Positions 32,232 to 40,983 of a stretch of DNA of 64,000 nucleotides are shown in pieces (the first letter of the stretch is position 1; each line of letters starts with the position of its first letter). The DNA comes from Palsa-360 sp963710315 (GTDB taxonomy: Bacteria; Acidobacteriota; Terriglobia; Acidiferrales; UBA7541): contig CAVPZW010000008.1 in the NCBI GenBank assembly GCA_963710315.1, positions 372,001-436,000 of the forward strand. Direction: 5' to 3'. Both the position numbers and the translations under genes were made by a program. The notes beneath the pieces were generated by a model. The model did not search any database, had not been told where the DNA came from, and worked only from the letters and a program-made list of their open reading frames with translations.

Positions 32232-35003
32232 CTAATTCAACGGCTGCGTGGAAGGTGTGCAGCTCGGACCGGCCCCAGCGCAAGTATCCCGCAAAAACAA
32301 TCCGGTTGCTGACGACGTGATGGTGCCGAGATTTGTGGCCGAGGACTCGAAGGTGATGTAGCGGCCCGTTGCGTCGATCGTCGCCGAAAGAGTCGCCGCA
32401 TTCGCTTGCGCGCCGCCGGTCGAGACGGAAACCAGTTGCGTGGACGGCGTGCAGCCGGAGGCAACTCCCGCGCAGGTGTCTCGGACGAACGCGTCCATGA
32501 CACCATTTGTATCGCTGGCCACCAAATTCGTCGCGGAAGACAGGAATGCCACGTAGCGCCCATCCGCACTGATCGAAGGAGAAATGCTGTCCGCGTTGGC
32601 CGGATTGCCGCCGGTACCGATGGAGACAATCGGCGTGGAGGGTGTGCATCCAGACGCAACTCCCAGGCACGTATCGCTCACAAATGCATTTTGAGTTGTT
32701 CCCGGGGTTTGGGTAATGCCGTCGGGAGAAGCCAGCACAAAGACGCTGTATCGTTGGTTGGAACTCATCAAGGGCAAGGAGAGCGCGCCCCCGGGCACGC
32801 TATTGCCGCTCGGCGAACCTGGCGTATACACCGCAAAAGGCTCGTTATTAGAAGCTGCAACTCCCGGCGTAGTCACCGCAACCTGGTAAGTTCCGGTCGT
32901 GGTGATATTGGCCGCAGGGATGAACGATGCGATTCCGCCGGTGCCAATAAAAATGGTTGCAGGGAGAGGATTGCCATTCCACTGCACAGCCGAGCACGGC
33001 GACAAATTGTTTCCATTGATTGTCAGCGCTACGGGAGGTCCCGTCAGCGCCTCAAGGGCCGCACTCGTTGGAGAAATGGAATTAATCACCGGCGTCGGGA
33101 GGGTTGAGCCAGTCGGAAGCGCCGTCACCGAAAATGGCAGAGAGTTTGAATTGGTCGCAGGGCTGCCGCCGGATACGGTAATGGCCACCCCTTGCGGATT
33201 GGTAGCCAGGAAAGCCGTGTCGGCCGCCGTGATTGCGGCGGTGAGTTGCGTCGCGCTCACGAAGGTTGTTGGACGCGGTGAGCCGTTCCAGTTGACGACC
33301 AGGCCGTTGGCGAAACCGGTGCCGCTGCTGGTGAAACCTTTGCCGGTCACCGTCAATGTCAGGCCGGACAAGCTGCAATAAGGCGTATTGTTCGCCGAGG
33401 TCGTTGAAGCCGAGAGCGATGTGATGATCGGAATGGCAACATTGAAAGATACCGGGGCGGATGTGTTTGTGCTTGCCGCGGGGCTGGCCACGGCGATCTG
33501 CGCCGTTTGAACCGTGGCGAGATCCGACGCCGGCACAGTTGCAATTAGTTGTGCCAGGCTGGTCTGTGTTGGGGCGACATAAGAGGTTGCCAATTGCGTG
33601 GTCGTGCCAACACCATTCGTCCACTGCACTACGGAGCACGGAAGTATGTTCGTGCCGGTTACAGTCAGAGTGGTGTCCGCCGCTCCAGCAGGTGAGGACG
33701 CAGGCGACACGATTATGTTCGTTGGCATAGGCGGCGTTCCCGCCGAAATCGTAAAGGGCAAAGTATTTGACAAAGCTCCGCCACTGGACACACCGATCGT
33801 TACGGCTCCGGCGGAAGCGATGTACGGTGCCGGAACAATTGCAGTGAGCGTAGTGGCGCTGACAAAAGTGGTCGCAAGGGCCGCTGGAGTCTGCGGCGTC
33901 GTATACCAATCGACCACTGAAGTGGGTACGAAGTCGGACCCGGTCACAGTAATGGTGACTGGCGAAGTGCCACAAGACGGCGTCGCTGTGGACGATAGCG
34001 ATGTGACGGAGGGCGGCACGATCGTAAATTGGTTAGTTCCGGAAAGGCCGCCACCCGGCCCGAGGTTCAGCACCTCGACTTGAGCAGTTCCTGCCGCAAG
34101 GAAATCGCCAGCCGGAACCGTGGCAGTCAGTTGCGTGGTACTCACATAGGTGGTCGGCAGCGGCGTTGTGACATTGCTGGGGCTCACCCACTGCACTACG
34201 GAACAGGGCAGAATATTTGTGCCGGTCACGGTCAGCGTCAGAGCGGAGCTGCCCGCGGCAGCGGACGTTTGCGAGAGCGATGCAAGCGCGGGAATAGGCA
34301 GAGCGCCAGTCGGAGTGGAAAGAGTGAACGGCAATGAGGATGATGTCCCAATCGAATTTGTTACCGTCACCGAAGCGGTGCCGGGAAAGGCGGCGTCCGT
34401 AGCTGGGACCACAGCCGTAAGTAATGTAGGGGTGAAAGTCGTGGTGCTTTTCGGTAGCGCCACTCCATTCCAATTCACAAGCGAATCGCTCGTGAAGTTC
34501 GTGCCGTTCACCGTCAAAGTAAAACCCTGCGAACTGCAATAGGGGCTGGAAGCAGCCGAAGTTGTGCTCGCTGACAACGAAACGATCGCCGGGGGCGTGC
34601 CTGGCGGCGGACTGATCGTGAACAACACAAGGTTCGAAATCTCGGTAGTCGTCGTGCTGTTGATGTTGGTTCCAGCGGTCGCCGAGCCGGGAATTTGGAT
34701 GGCGATCTGCACTGTCCCGGGATTAACGAGCAGAGAAGCGGGAACCGGAGCCGTCACTTGCGAACTGCTGACGAGAGTCGTGTTCAGCGCAGTCCCATTC
34801 CACAGGATGATCGCTCCCGTGACGAAGCCCGCTCCATTGGCCGTCAGCGTAAAGCTCTGCCCTCCCGCTGTCCAGGAACCGGGACTGACGAACCTCAGGA
34901 CCGAGGACGAAGTTTGCACGGAAAGGTTGGTATTGTATTGGGAGCAGGCGGACGCCAGCCCGCAAGCCACGAGCGCCACGATTAGCAACTTACGCGAACA
35001 CAT
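32232..35003 (-). CDS. IPT/TIG-repeat surface lipoprotein with C-terminal TolB-like repeats
   Basis: A 923-aa exported protein. Residues 1-18 form a lipoprotein signal (MCSRKLLIVALVACGLASAC). About seven IPT/TIG-like Ig-fold repeats follow, each with a core such as LTVTGTNILPCSVVQW and a closing TTFVSATQLTA(T/A)(V/I)PA block; many contain a CS-V-QW cysteine. Around residue 730 it changes to TolB/PD40-like beta-propeller repeats with ISADGRYVAFLSSATNLVA and a recurrent DTCAGVASGCTPST motif. The chain stops abruptly just after a CTPST motif. The start is supported by GAGGAG about 9 nt upstream. Adhesion or surface carbohydrate binding is a guess; no enzyme domain is seen. Confidence 0.8.
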   Translation of the reverse strand: MCSRKLLIVALVACGLASACSQYNTNLSVQTSSSVLRFVSPGSWTAGGQSFTLTANGAGFVTGAIILWNGTALNTTLVSSSQVTAPVPASLLVNPGTVQIAIQIPGSATAGTNINSTTTTEISNLVLFTISPPPGTPPAIVSLSASTTSAASSPYCSSQGFTLTVNGTNFTSDSLVNWNGVALPKSTTTFTPTLLTAVVPATDAAFPGTASVTVTNSIGTSSSLPFTLSTPTGALPIPALASLSQTSAAAGSSALTLTVTGTNILPCSVVQWVSPSNVTTPLPTTYVSTTQLTATVPAGDFLAAGTAQVEVLNLGPGGGLSGTNQFTIVPPSVTSLSSTATPSCGTSPVTITVTGSDFVPTSVVDWYTTPQTPAALATTFVSATTLTAIVPAPYIASAGAVTIGVSSGGALSNTLPFTISAGTPPMPTNIIVSPASSPAGAADTTLTVTGTNILPCSVVQWTNGVGTTTQLATSYVAPTQTSLAQLIATVPASDLATVQTAQIAVASPAASTNTSAPVSFNVAIPIITSLSASTTSANNTPYCSLSGLTLTVTGKGFTSSGTGFANGLVVNWNGSPRPTTFVSATQLTAAITAADTAFLATNPQGVAITVSGGSPATNSNSLPFSVTALPTGSTLPTPVINSISPTSAALEALTGPPVALTINGNNLSPCSAVQWNGNPLPATIFIGTGGIASFIPAANITTTGTYQVAVTTPGVAASNNEPFAVYTPGSPSGNSVPGGALSLPLMSSNQRYSVFVLASPDGITQTPGTTQNAFVSDTCLGVASGCTPSTPIVSIGTGGNPANADSISPSISADGRYVAFLSSATNLVASDTNGVMDAFVRDTCAGVASGCTPSTQLVSVSTGGAQANAATLSATIDATGRYITFESSATNLGTITSSATGLFLRDTCAGAGPSCTPSTQPLN

Positions 35004-35362
35004 CCGAACACGCTCCTCGCGAGCCATCCTGCCAGGATTCCGGGCAGGCAATAACACGTTGAGATCCATTCTGAAGCCGGGTCTGAAGCCGGGACCGGAT
35101 GCTGAAGAAGTCAGCGATGAATCAGTTTTCAGCAGGCTACACGCTTCGGGTTCACCCTCGAGGGAATGATCTTTACACCCGAAAGTGCCGCCTGCGCCCT
35201 GAAACGGGAAAACCCCTACCAAACCGGCCTGTTTCTGATACCACTGGAGCACGCTCAAGTCAACCGCAACCAGCCCCAACCAGCGGCCCTCCTACAGCTT
35301 ACCGCAGCGCTGGTGAGATGCACAGTGCACGCCGGCACGTTGCCCAACGCACTGCTTGCTCG
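35004..35362. other. intergenic region, no gene supported
   Basis: About 360 bases upstream of the IPT lipoprotein. Frames through it are open but lack a signal peptide or conserved features. A CTGAAGCCGGG motif is directly repeated at about 35073-35094. No promoter was identified with confidence. Confidence 0.4.
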
Positions 35363-36379
35363 CTACTTCTGCTCCGGCTTTTTCTCAGGGCCAAGTGTGC
35401 CGAGAGCTTCACGCGCAAGATTGCGGGCGCGCTCGGCGCACGCGGATTCTTCCCAGGGAGCCGCGGCGGCGGCGCGGAACCTGGCGGCAGCCTCTTCCCT
35501 GTGGCCAAGCTTTTGCTCGATATCGCCGGCCAGCAGCAGGAAGATGCAATTTCGAGGATGCTGTTCCAGGAGAGGCGCGGCGGCCTGCTCGGCGCGCGCG
35601 TAATCGAAATCGTAATTGCGCAGGTTCTTGGCCATGTTGAAGCGCGCTTCCATCGGAGTCAGTTCGCCCTTGGTGGAAGCGATTTCCAGCTGGCGCAAGC
35701 CATCGCGCTTGTCTCCCCCCGGAATGCCCATGAAAAATCGCAAAATCTTGGCTAGGGCCGAGAGAGTATCGACGTAATAGTTGTAAAGCCCCAGGCCCAG
35801 GTAGGCATCGGCCATATTGGGATCGAGTTCCAGACAGCGCAGCAAGTGCTTGCGCGCCTCGACGCCCGCGCGGGCTACCGGAATTTTCTCGTAGCGCAGT
35901 CCCAGCAGGCGCGCGCGCGAGGCATAGCCCAATCCCGCGTACAACTCCATTTCGGCCGTGTCCGACTTGGCGATGCCGGCTTCAGCCAGGCGCGTCACCT
36001 TATCGGCCAGCGCGAGTTCCGCGTTGTCGTCCGCGTCGGCGGGACGCGTGTGGCTCCAGGCGTCAATGGTGTTGTACTTTCGCTCTGACCATTTGCAATA
36101 AATATTCCACCACAGCACGTCGGCTTCGATGAGATAGCCGAGAGGATGCTCGGGCCGCGCGGCTTCCAGCTTGCGAGCCAGCGCAACGGCTTCCTGCGGC
36201 TTGCCCTGGTACATCAGTTGAATAGCCTGCGTAGCTTCGGGAGGAATATTCAGCTCGGAGGCGCGCGTCTCCAGGGGTAAAAAGGCAGCGAGCGCCGCGA
36301 TGGCCAGGTAGAACAAGGCGCGGAAGCATCGGCTCTGGGCGGGCAAATGGCTAATCCCAATCTTTTTTATTGGCGACAT
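35363..36379 (-). CDS. exported tetratricopeptide-repeat protein
   Basis: A 338-aa protein with an N-terminal hydrophobic signal (about residues 18-40, LFYLAIAALAAFLPLETRAS) and TPR-like helical repeats: YQGKPQEAVALARKLEAARP, YVDTLSALAKILRFF flanked by LELDPNMADAYLGLGLYN, and the C-terminal GHREEAAARFRAAAAAPW. The chain ends in a basic tail (GPEKKPEQK). It probably acts in the periplasm as a protein-interaction scaffold; the partner is unknown. It lies upstream of the IPT lipoprotein on the same strand, but 360 nt separate them. An alternative start is 36406. Confidence 0.75.
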   Translation of the reverse strand: MSPIKKIGISHLPAQSRCFRALFYLAIAALAAFLPLETRASELNIPPEATQAIQLMYQGKPQEAVALARKLEAARPEHPLGYLIEADVLWWNIYCKWSERKYNTIDAWSHTRPADADDNAELALADKVTRLAEAGIAKSDTAEMELYAGLGYASRARLLGLRYEKIPVARAGVEARKHLLRCLELDPNMADAYLGLGLYNYYVDTLSALAKILRFFMGIPGGDKRDGLRQLEIASTKGELTPMEARFNMAKNLRNYDFDYARAEQAAAPLLEQHPRNCIFLLLAGDIEQKLGHREEAAARFRAAAAAPWEESACAERARNLAREALGTLGPEKKPEQK

Positions 36380-36718
36380 ATCTTGGGCCGCGGAAGTACG
36401 CAACACCGGCGTACCTCGCGAAACATTCTAGCGCACGGAACGGGAAAACCAGTTAGCCGGGCCAGCGATTTTTTCAGCAGCGCGGCACTAAACCGGATCG
36501 TGACTTTGGCCGAAGTCCATGATGAGGTAGGCGTGCAGGCGCTTTATGTTTCAAAGTGAAACGTGCCCGCATTGCTTGAGCGTGTTCATCGCAAGTTTCT
36601 TGGTCCGAGAGATCAAGACGTGGCATCGTATCAGCGGTTGAATATTTCACTGATTGGTAACCACAGCGGATAAACAATCGCAGGAGGATTCAGACCTTGT
36701 CCCAGGAAAATGCGGGCC
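36380..36718. other. divergent intergenic region, no gene seen
   Basis: About 340 bases between the exported TPR gene and the HDOD gene. No tRNA, hairpin terminator or riboswitch was recognised. AGGAGG at 36682-36687 precedes no plausible nearby start in frame with a long ORF. Confidence 0.4.
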
Positions 36719-37570
36719 ATGTCCACAATTGAGAATCGCAATAATCCAGTCGATTCGGGGCTGCTGACAGAAGTTTCCGCGTTTCCCGCAGTCGCGGTGA
36801 AGGCCTTGCAGGCCATATCCAGGGAACGTGGCCAACTGAACGAGTTGAGCGAGTTGATTGCCACGGATGCGGCAATTTCCGGTGGGATTCTTCGAATGGC
36901 GAACTCGGCTCTGTTCAATGTTCGCATTGAAATAAGCAGTGTATTGCAGGCCATCCACATGCTTGGGCTGGAGCGCGTCAAGGGCGTGGTGGTGACCATA
37001 GCGATGAAAACGTATCTCGATGGCTCGCTGGAAGTCCCCGCGCTGCGTGCTTGCTGGCGGCACAGCCTGGCCTGCGCCGTCATCGCCGAAGAATTCGCGA
37101 AGGTGGGCATGATGGAAGGGGATATCGCCTACACCGCCGGACTCATGCACGATGTGGGGCGGCTGGCACTGATAGCGACCTACCCAAAGGAGTATGCCAA
37201 CTTTCTGGCGGGCGCCGAAAATGAGCCATGTGACACACTGGAACGCGAGCGAGCGCTATTTGGAGTCGATCATTGCCAGGCAGGACGACTTCTGGTTTCT
37301 CGCTGGAGCCTTCCCAAAATGTTTTTGGAAGTTACTTCGCGGCATCATGAAGCACCGACCGCGGGAGAGCCCTCCATCCTCTCGACCGTGCGCCGCAGTT
37401 GCATGATGGCGGATACGCTGGGATTCAGCGTAGTGCAATCCAGCCAAACCAGGACCTACCAAGAAATTCTGCAGGACCTTCCCGAGCGCGAACGCAGCCG
37501 TATAACCAGCGAATCTTCACAATTCAGTCAACACATCGCGAGCAAGATCAATTCGATCGAATCCATTTAG
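36719..37570 (+). CDS. HDOD domain signalling protein
   Basis: A 283-aa cytoplasmic protein made of an HDOD domain (residues about 15-210), a catalytically reduced HD-fold used in bacterial signalling. Motifs: LSELIATDAAISGGILRMAN, AIHMLGLERVKGVVV, and AYTAGLMHDVGRLALI, which keeps the HD pair. The C-terminal 60 residues are helical. Start 36719 is used; an ATG 9 nt upstream (36710) is equally possible. It stands alone, upstream of the second PQQ dehydrogenase with a 98-nt gap. HDOD proteins often link to c-di-GMP or chemosensory control, and a signalling cluster begins 6 kb downstream. Confidence 0.85.
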   Translation: MSTIENRNNPVDSGLLTEVSAFPAVAVKALQAISRERGQLNELSELIATDAAISGGILRMANSALFNVRIEISSVLQAIHMLGLERVKGVVVTIAMKTYLDGSLEVPALRACWRHSLACAVIAEEFAKVGMMEGDIAYTAGLMHDVGRLALIATYPKEYANFLAGAENEPCDTLERERALFGVDHCQAGRLLVSRWSLPKMFLEVTSRHHEAPTAGEPSILSTVRRSCMMADTLGFSVVQSSQTRTYQEILQDLPERERSRITSESSQFSQHIASKINSIESI

Positions 37571-37668
37571 ATAACCTAGGCAACGCCTCGGCCGGATTCT
37601 CATCTCTGGCAGGCGATCGCAAGCGCTTCTCTGGACACGAATTCAGCCATCGTGATAGCGTTCCGTCC

Positions 37669-39483
37669 ATGAAACGCATTGCCTTGATACTCCCGTTTGT
37701 CTTATGGGCGATTCCCTCATTTGCTGCTTCCTCCGGAGAGGCGGTCTATCAGAGCCGCTGTGCCGTTTGCCACGAACAAGTGAATGAGCGCATCCCTCCT
37801 CGCGAGACACTGCAGAAGATGCCTGCGGCGCGAATCCTCCGAGCGCTCAATGCAGGGGCCATGATGGCCGTGGCATTCACGATTAGCACGGAAGATCGCG
37901 TGGCCGTGGCCTCTTATTTGGGAACGAACGATGCTGTGGCCGGGCCGCCCGCCGCGGCATTCTGTGCGGACCGCAAAGTGAAGCTGGCCGCCGCGCCAAA
38001 GACTTCCTGGAATGGATGGAGCCCCGGCAGTGGCAATGCGAGGTTTCAGTCCGGCGAGGCGGCCGGGCTGGGCACTGCCCAAGTCCGTGGACTAAAACTG
38101 AAATGGGCGTTCGGTTTCGATGGAGACGCGACAACATTTGCGCCGCCGACGGTAATCGATGGCCAGGTATTTGTCGGCAGCGCCGGCGGGCTGGTCCATG
38201 CCATGCGCGCTGAATCAGGCTGCCTGCAATGGGTGTTTCAGGCCAACGGGCCGGTGCGATCCTCGATTCTGGCCGTGCCGCTGGGCGGCCAGCACGCTCT
38301 TCTATTCGGCGATATGACCGGATGGTTCTACGCTATTCGAGCGGAAACCGGAAAACTGCTTTGGAAGGTCCATGTGGATACGCACGATTCCACGCGGCTC
38401 AGCGGCGGGCCTGCCGTGCACGGCGGAACGGTATACGTGCCGGTGGCTTCCTGGGAGGAGACGCGCTCCGCCGACGCTAATTATCCCTGCTGCACGTTCC
38501 GGGGCAGCGTAGTGGCGCTGCGCATTCGCGATGGCAAGCAGCTGTGGAAGACCTGGATGACCGACATGCCCGTCGAGCGAGGCAAAACTTCGCGCGGAAC
38601 GGCAATCTTCGGACCTTCGGGTGTCGGAGTGTGGTCCGCGCCCACGGTGGACGCAAAGCGAGGCCTGCTCTACGTGGGCACCGGAGACAACTATTCAGAG
38701 CCCGCAACGGACACCAGCGACGCGGTAATCGCACTCGACTTGGCGACGGGCCACATTGTTTGGTCCCGGCAACTGACGGCCAAGGACGTTTTCAACGGGC
38801 ATTGCGCGGAAGACCCCAAGAATTGCGGACCGGATTTCGATTTCGGCTCTTCGCCGATTCTGACCCGCGCTCCCAATGGCCGCGAGCTGTTGCTGGCCGG
38901 GCAGAAGTCGGGGATTGTCTGGGCGCTCGATCCCACAAATAAAGGCGAGATCGTTTGGCAGGCGCGCGTGGGCAAGGGCGGCACCAACGGCGGCGTGCAA
39001 TGGGGCATGGCCTCAGATGGGCTGCACGTTTTCGCGGCAGTGTCCGATCTCAAGCGCATGCGGCAGACCGATCCGACCGATCCGCGCCGGAACCTTGTCG
39101 ATCCGGCAGTGGGCGGCGGCCTTACGGCACTGCGCGTTGCCGACGGCAGCCAGGACTGGCATGTTGCGGCAGCGCCCTGCCCGGAAGGCGCGCCCTCGGG
39201 CTGCAGTCCTTCTCAGCCCGGCGCCTTGTCGGAAATTCCCGGCGTGGTCTTTGCGACCTCCACCGATGGCCACATTCGCGCGCACTCCGCCGAAGATGGC
39301 GAACTGCTGTGGGATTTCAACACCATGCGCGAATTCCAAACAGTGAACGGCGTGAAGGCCCACGGCGGCTCCATCGACGGCCCGGGAGCCGTGGTGGCGG
39401 GCGGCATGGTGTTCATCACCTCCGGCTACCCGCGAAACGGAGGCGTCCCTGGGAATGTTCTGCTCGCTTTCGCGCCGGAGTAA
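37669..39483 (+). CDS. secreted cytochrome c-PQQ dehydrogenase fusion, copy 2
   Basis: A 604-aa paralogue of the protein at 27645 with the same order: signal peptide (MKRIALILPFVLWAIPSFAA), cytochrome c domain with heme motif RCAVCHEQ, then the PQQ beta-propeller. Shared blocks include WNGWSPGSGNARFQSGEAAG, the adjacent cysteines PCCTFRGSV, GDNYSEPATDTSDA and FDFGSSPILTRAPNG. Spacing and order match copy 1 throughout, so they are duplicates of a single ancestor. The frame stays open upstream, but ATG 37669 starts the signal peptide. The substrate is unknown; periplasmic alcohol oxidation is inferred from the polyvinyl alcohol dehydrogenase family. Confidence 0.85.
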   Translation: MKRIALILPFVLWAIPSFAASSGEAVYQSRCAVCHEQVNERIPPRETLQKMPAARILRALNAGAMMAVAFTISTEDRVAVASYLGTNDAVAGPPAAAFCADRKVKLAAAPKTSWNGWSPGSGNARFQSGEAAGLGTAQVRGLKLKWAFGFDGDATTFAPPTVIDGQVFVGSAGGLVHAMRAESGCLQWVFQANGPVRSSILAVPLGGQHALLFGDMTGWFYAIRAETGKLLWKVHVDTHDSTRLSGGPAVHGGTVYVPVASWEETRSADANYPCCTFRGSVVALRIRDGKQLWKTWMTDMPVERGKTSRGTAIFGPSGVGVWSAPTVDAKRGLLYVGTGDNYSEPATDTSDAVIALDLATGHIVWSRQLTAKDVFNGHCAEDPKNCGPDFDFGSSPILTRAPNGRELLLAGQKSGIVWALDPTNKGEIVWQARVGKGGTNGGVQWGMASDGLHVFAAVSDLKRMRQTDPTDPRRNLVDPAVGGGLTALRVADGSQDWHVAAAPCPEGAPSGCSPSQPGALSEIPGVVFATSTDGHIRAHSAEDGELLWDFNTMREFQTVNGVKAHGGSIDGPGAVVAGGMVFITSGYPRNGGVPGNVLLAFAPE

Positions 39484-39615
39484 GTCCACGGATTCGGCCA
39501 ATGGAAAAGGTCATTTCACCCGGACTTGTTGCCGGAAACTGACTTCCTGCTATCTTGCCTCGAGGCTTTAGCCCATTCCTTGCATCTGATATGCTTTGCC
39601 CGCTTCGTGCCAACC

Positions 39616-40983
39616 ATGTCCACATTGCTGCCGGAAGAACAACTCGAACGAGGGCTTGGCCTGAGCGAGGCTGTCGCGCTGAACATGAACGCGATGGTCG
39701 GGATTGGGCCGTTCATTGTGATTCCGCTGGTGATTCAGTCCATGGGCGGGCCGCAATGTTTGCTGGCGTGGGTGGCGGGTGCGGTGCTTTCGCTGCTGGA
39801 CGGGCTGGTGTGGGCAGAGCTAGGAGCGGCCATGCCGCGCGCCGGCGGCACCTATGCGTTTCTGCGCGAGATTTATGGAGCAGGGCGCGGCGGGCGGCTG
39901 ATGTCCTTCCTTTATATTTGGCAGACGCTGATTCAGGCGCCGCTGGTGGTGGCTTCTGGCGCGATCGGATTTTCGCAATATCTGACCTATCTGGTTCCAC
40001 TCGGTCCGTATCAGCAGAAGGCCATTTCGGCGGCCCTGGTAGTTCTCTTGATTGTGCTGTTGTACCGCAGGATTTCGGCGGTGGGCATGATCTCGAAATT
40101 TTTGTGGATCGGCGTGGTGGGCACCATGCTGTGGATGATTTGGGGAGGCGCGACGCACTTCTCGGCGAAGATGGCGTTCGATTTTCCGCCCGGCGCGTGG
40201 AATTGGTCGTGGCTGTTTTTCGCCGGGCTTGGCTCGGCTTCGGTCAATACGGTTTACACCTATCTCGGCTACTACCACATCTGCAACCTGGGTGCGGAGA
40301 TTCGCGATCCCCAGCGCAACATTCCGCGCGCCATTCTGCTGTCGATCGCGGGGATCGCCGTGCTCTATCTGGCCATGCAGACGAGCATCCTGGGCGTGGT
40401 GCCGTGGCGCGAGGCGCAAAATTCGCAATACCTGGTGAGCACGTTTATCGAGCGGCTGTACGGCGGGCGCGCCGCCGCATTTGCCACGATCATGATTTTG
40501 TGGATCGCCTTCGCTTCGCTCTTCACCACGCTGCTCAGCTATTCGCGCGTGCCTTTTGCGGCGGCCGAGGACGGCAATTTCTTTGCGATTTTTGCGCGAG
40601 TGCATCCCAAGAAACATTTTCCGCATGTGTCGCTGCTGTTTCTGGGCGCGGCGTCGCTGGTGTTCAGCGTGCTGTTTCGCCTCTCCAGCGTGATCAAGGC
40701 CATCATCGCCGTGCGGCTGATCGTGCAGTTCATCAGCCAGGGCGTGGGCGTGATGATATTGCGCCGCCGCTGGCCTCCCGAGCGGCTTCCCTTTAAGATG
40801 TGGCTCTATCCCTTGCCGGCTCTGCTGGCAATCGCGGGCTGGGTGGCATTGTTCATTTCCACCACTTGGGAATTTGCACTTGGAGGCCTCGGCGTGATCG
40901 CTTTGGGCATTGTGACGTATATGATTCAGGCGCGATACCGGCGCATCTGGCCGTTTGCCGCAGCCGCGGAGGCGCAACAATGA
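39616..40983 (+). CDS. APC-family amino acid permease
   Basis: A 455-aa integral membrane protein with about 12 predicted helices. The N-terminal GLSEAVALNMNAMVGIGPFIVIPLV is the typical first helix of amino acid/polyamine/organocation transporters; AELGAAMPRAGGTYAFLREIYG is the TM3 region. The substrate cannot be told from sequence. The start at 39616 precedes the first helix by about 20 residues; the open frame begins at 39526. Its TGA overlaps the ATG of the next gene (ATGA), so the permease and the secreted PIG-L protein form a coupled pair. Confidence 0.85.
   Translation: MSTLLPEEQLERGLGLSEAVALNMNAMVGIGPFIVIPLVIQSMGGPQCLLAWVAGAVLSLLDGLVWAELGAAMPRAGGTYAFLREIYGAGRGGRLMSFLYIWQTLIQAPLVVASGAIGFSQYLTYLVPLGPYQQKAISAALVVLLIVLLYRRISAVGMISKFLWIGVVGTMLWMIWGGATHFSAKMAFDFPPGAWNWSWLFFAGLGSASVNTVYTYLGYYHICNLGAEIRDPQRNIPRAILLSIAGIAVLYLAMQTSILGVVPWREAQNSQYLVSTFIERLYGGRAAAFATIMILWIAFASLFTTLLSYSRVPFAAAEDGNFFAIFARVHPKKHFPHVSLLFLGAASLVFSVLFRLSSVIKAIIAVRLIVQFISQGVGVMILRRRWPPERLPFKMWLYPLPALLAIAGWVALFISTTWEFALGGLGVIALGIVTYMIQARYRRIWPFAAAAEAQQ

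Noticed and set aside
32406..34542. Several long plus-strand open frames opposite the IPT-repeat lipoprotein.
   Set aside because: They mirror the repeat structure of the minus-strand gene, have no signal peptide or ribosome binding site, and the minus strand has a good lipoprotein start.
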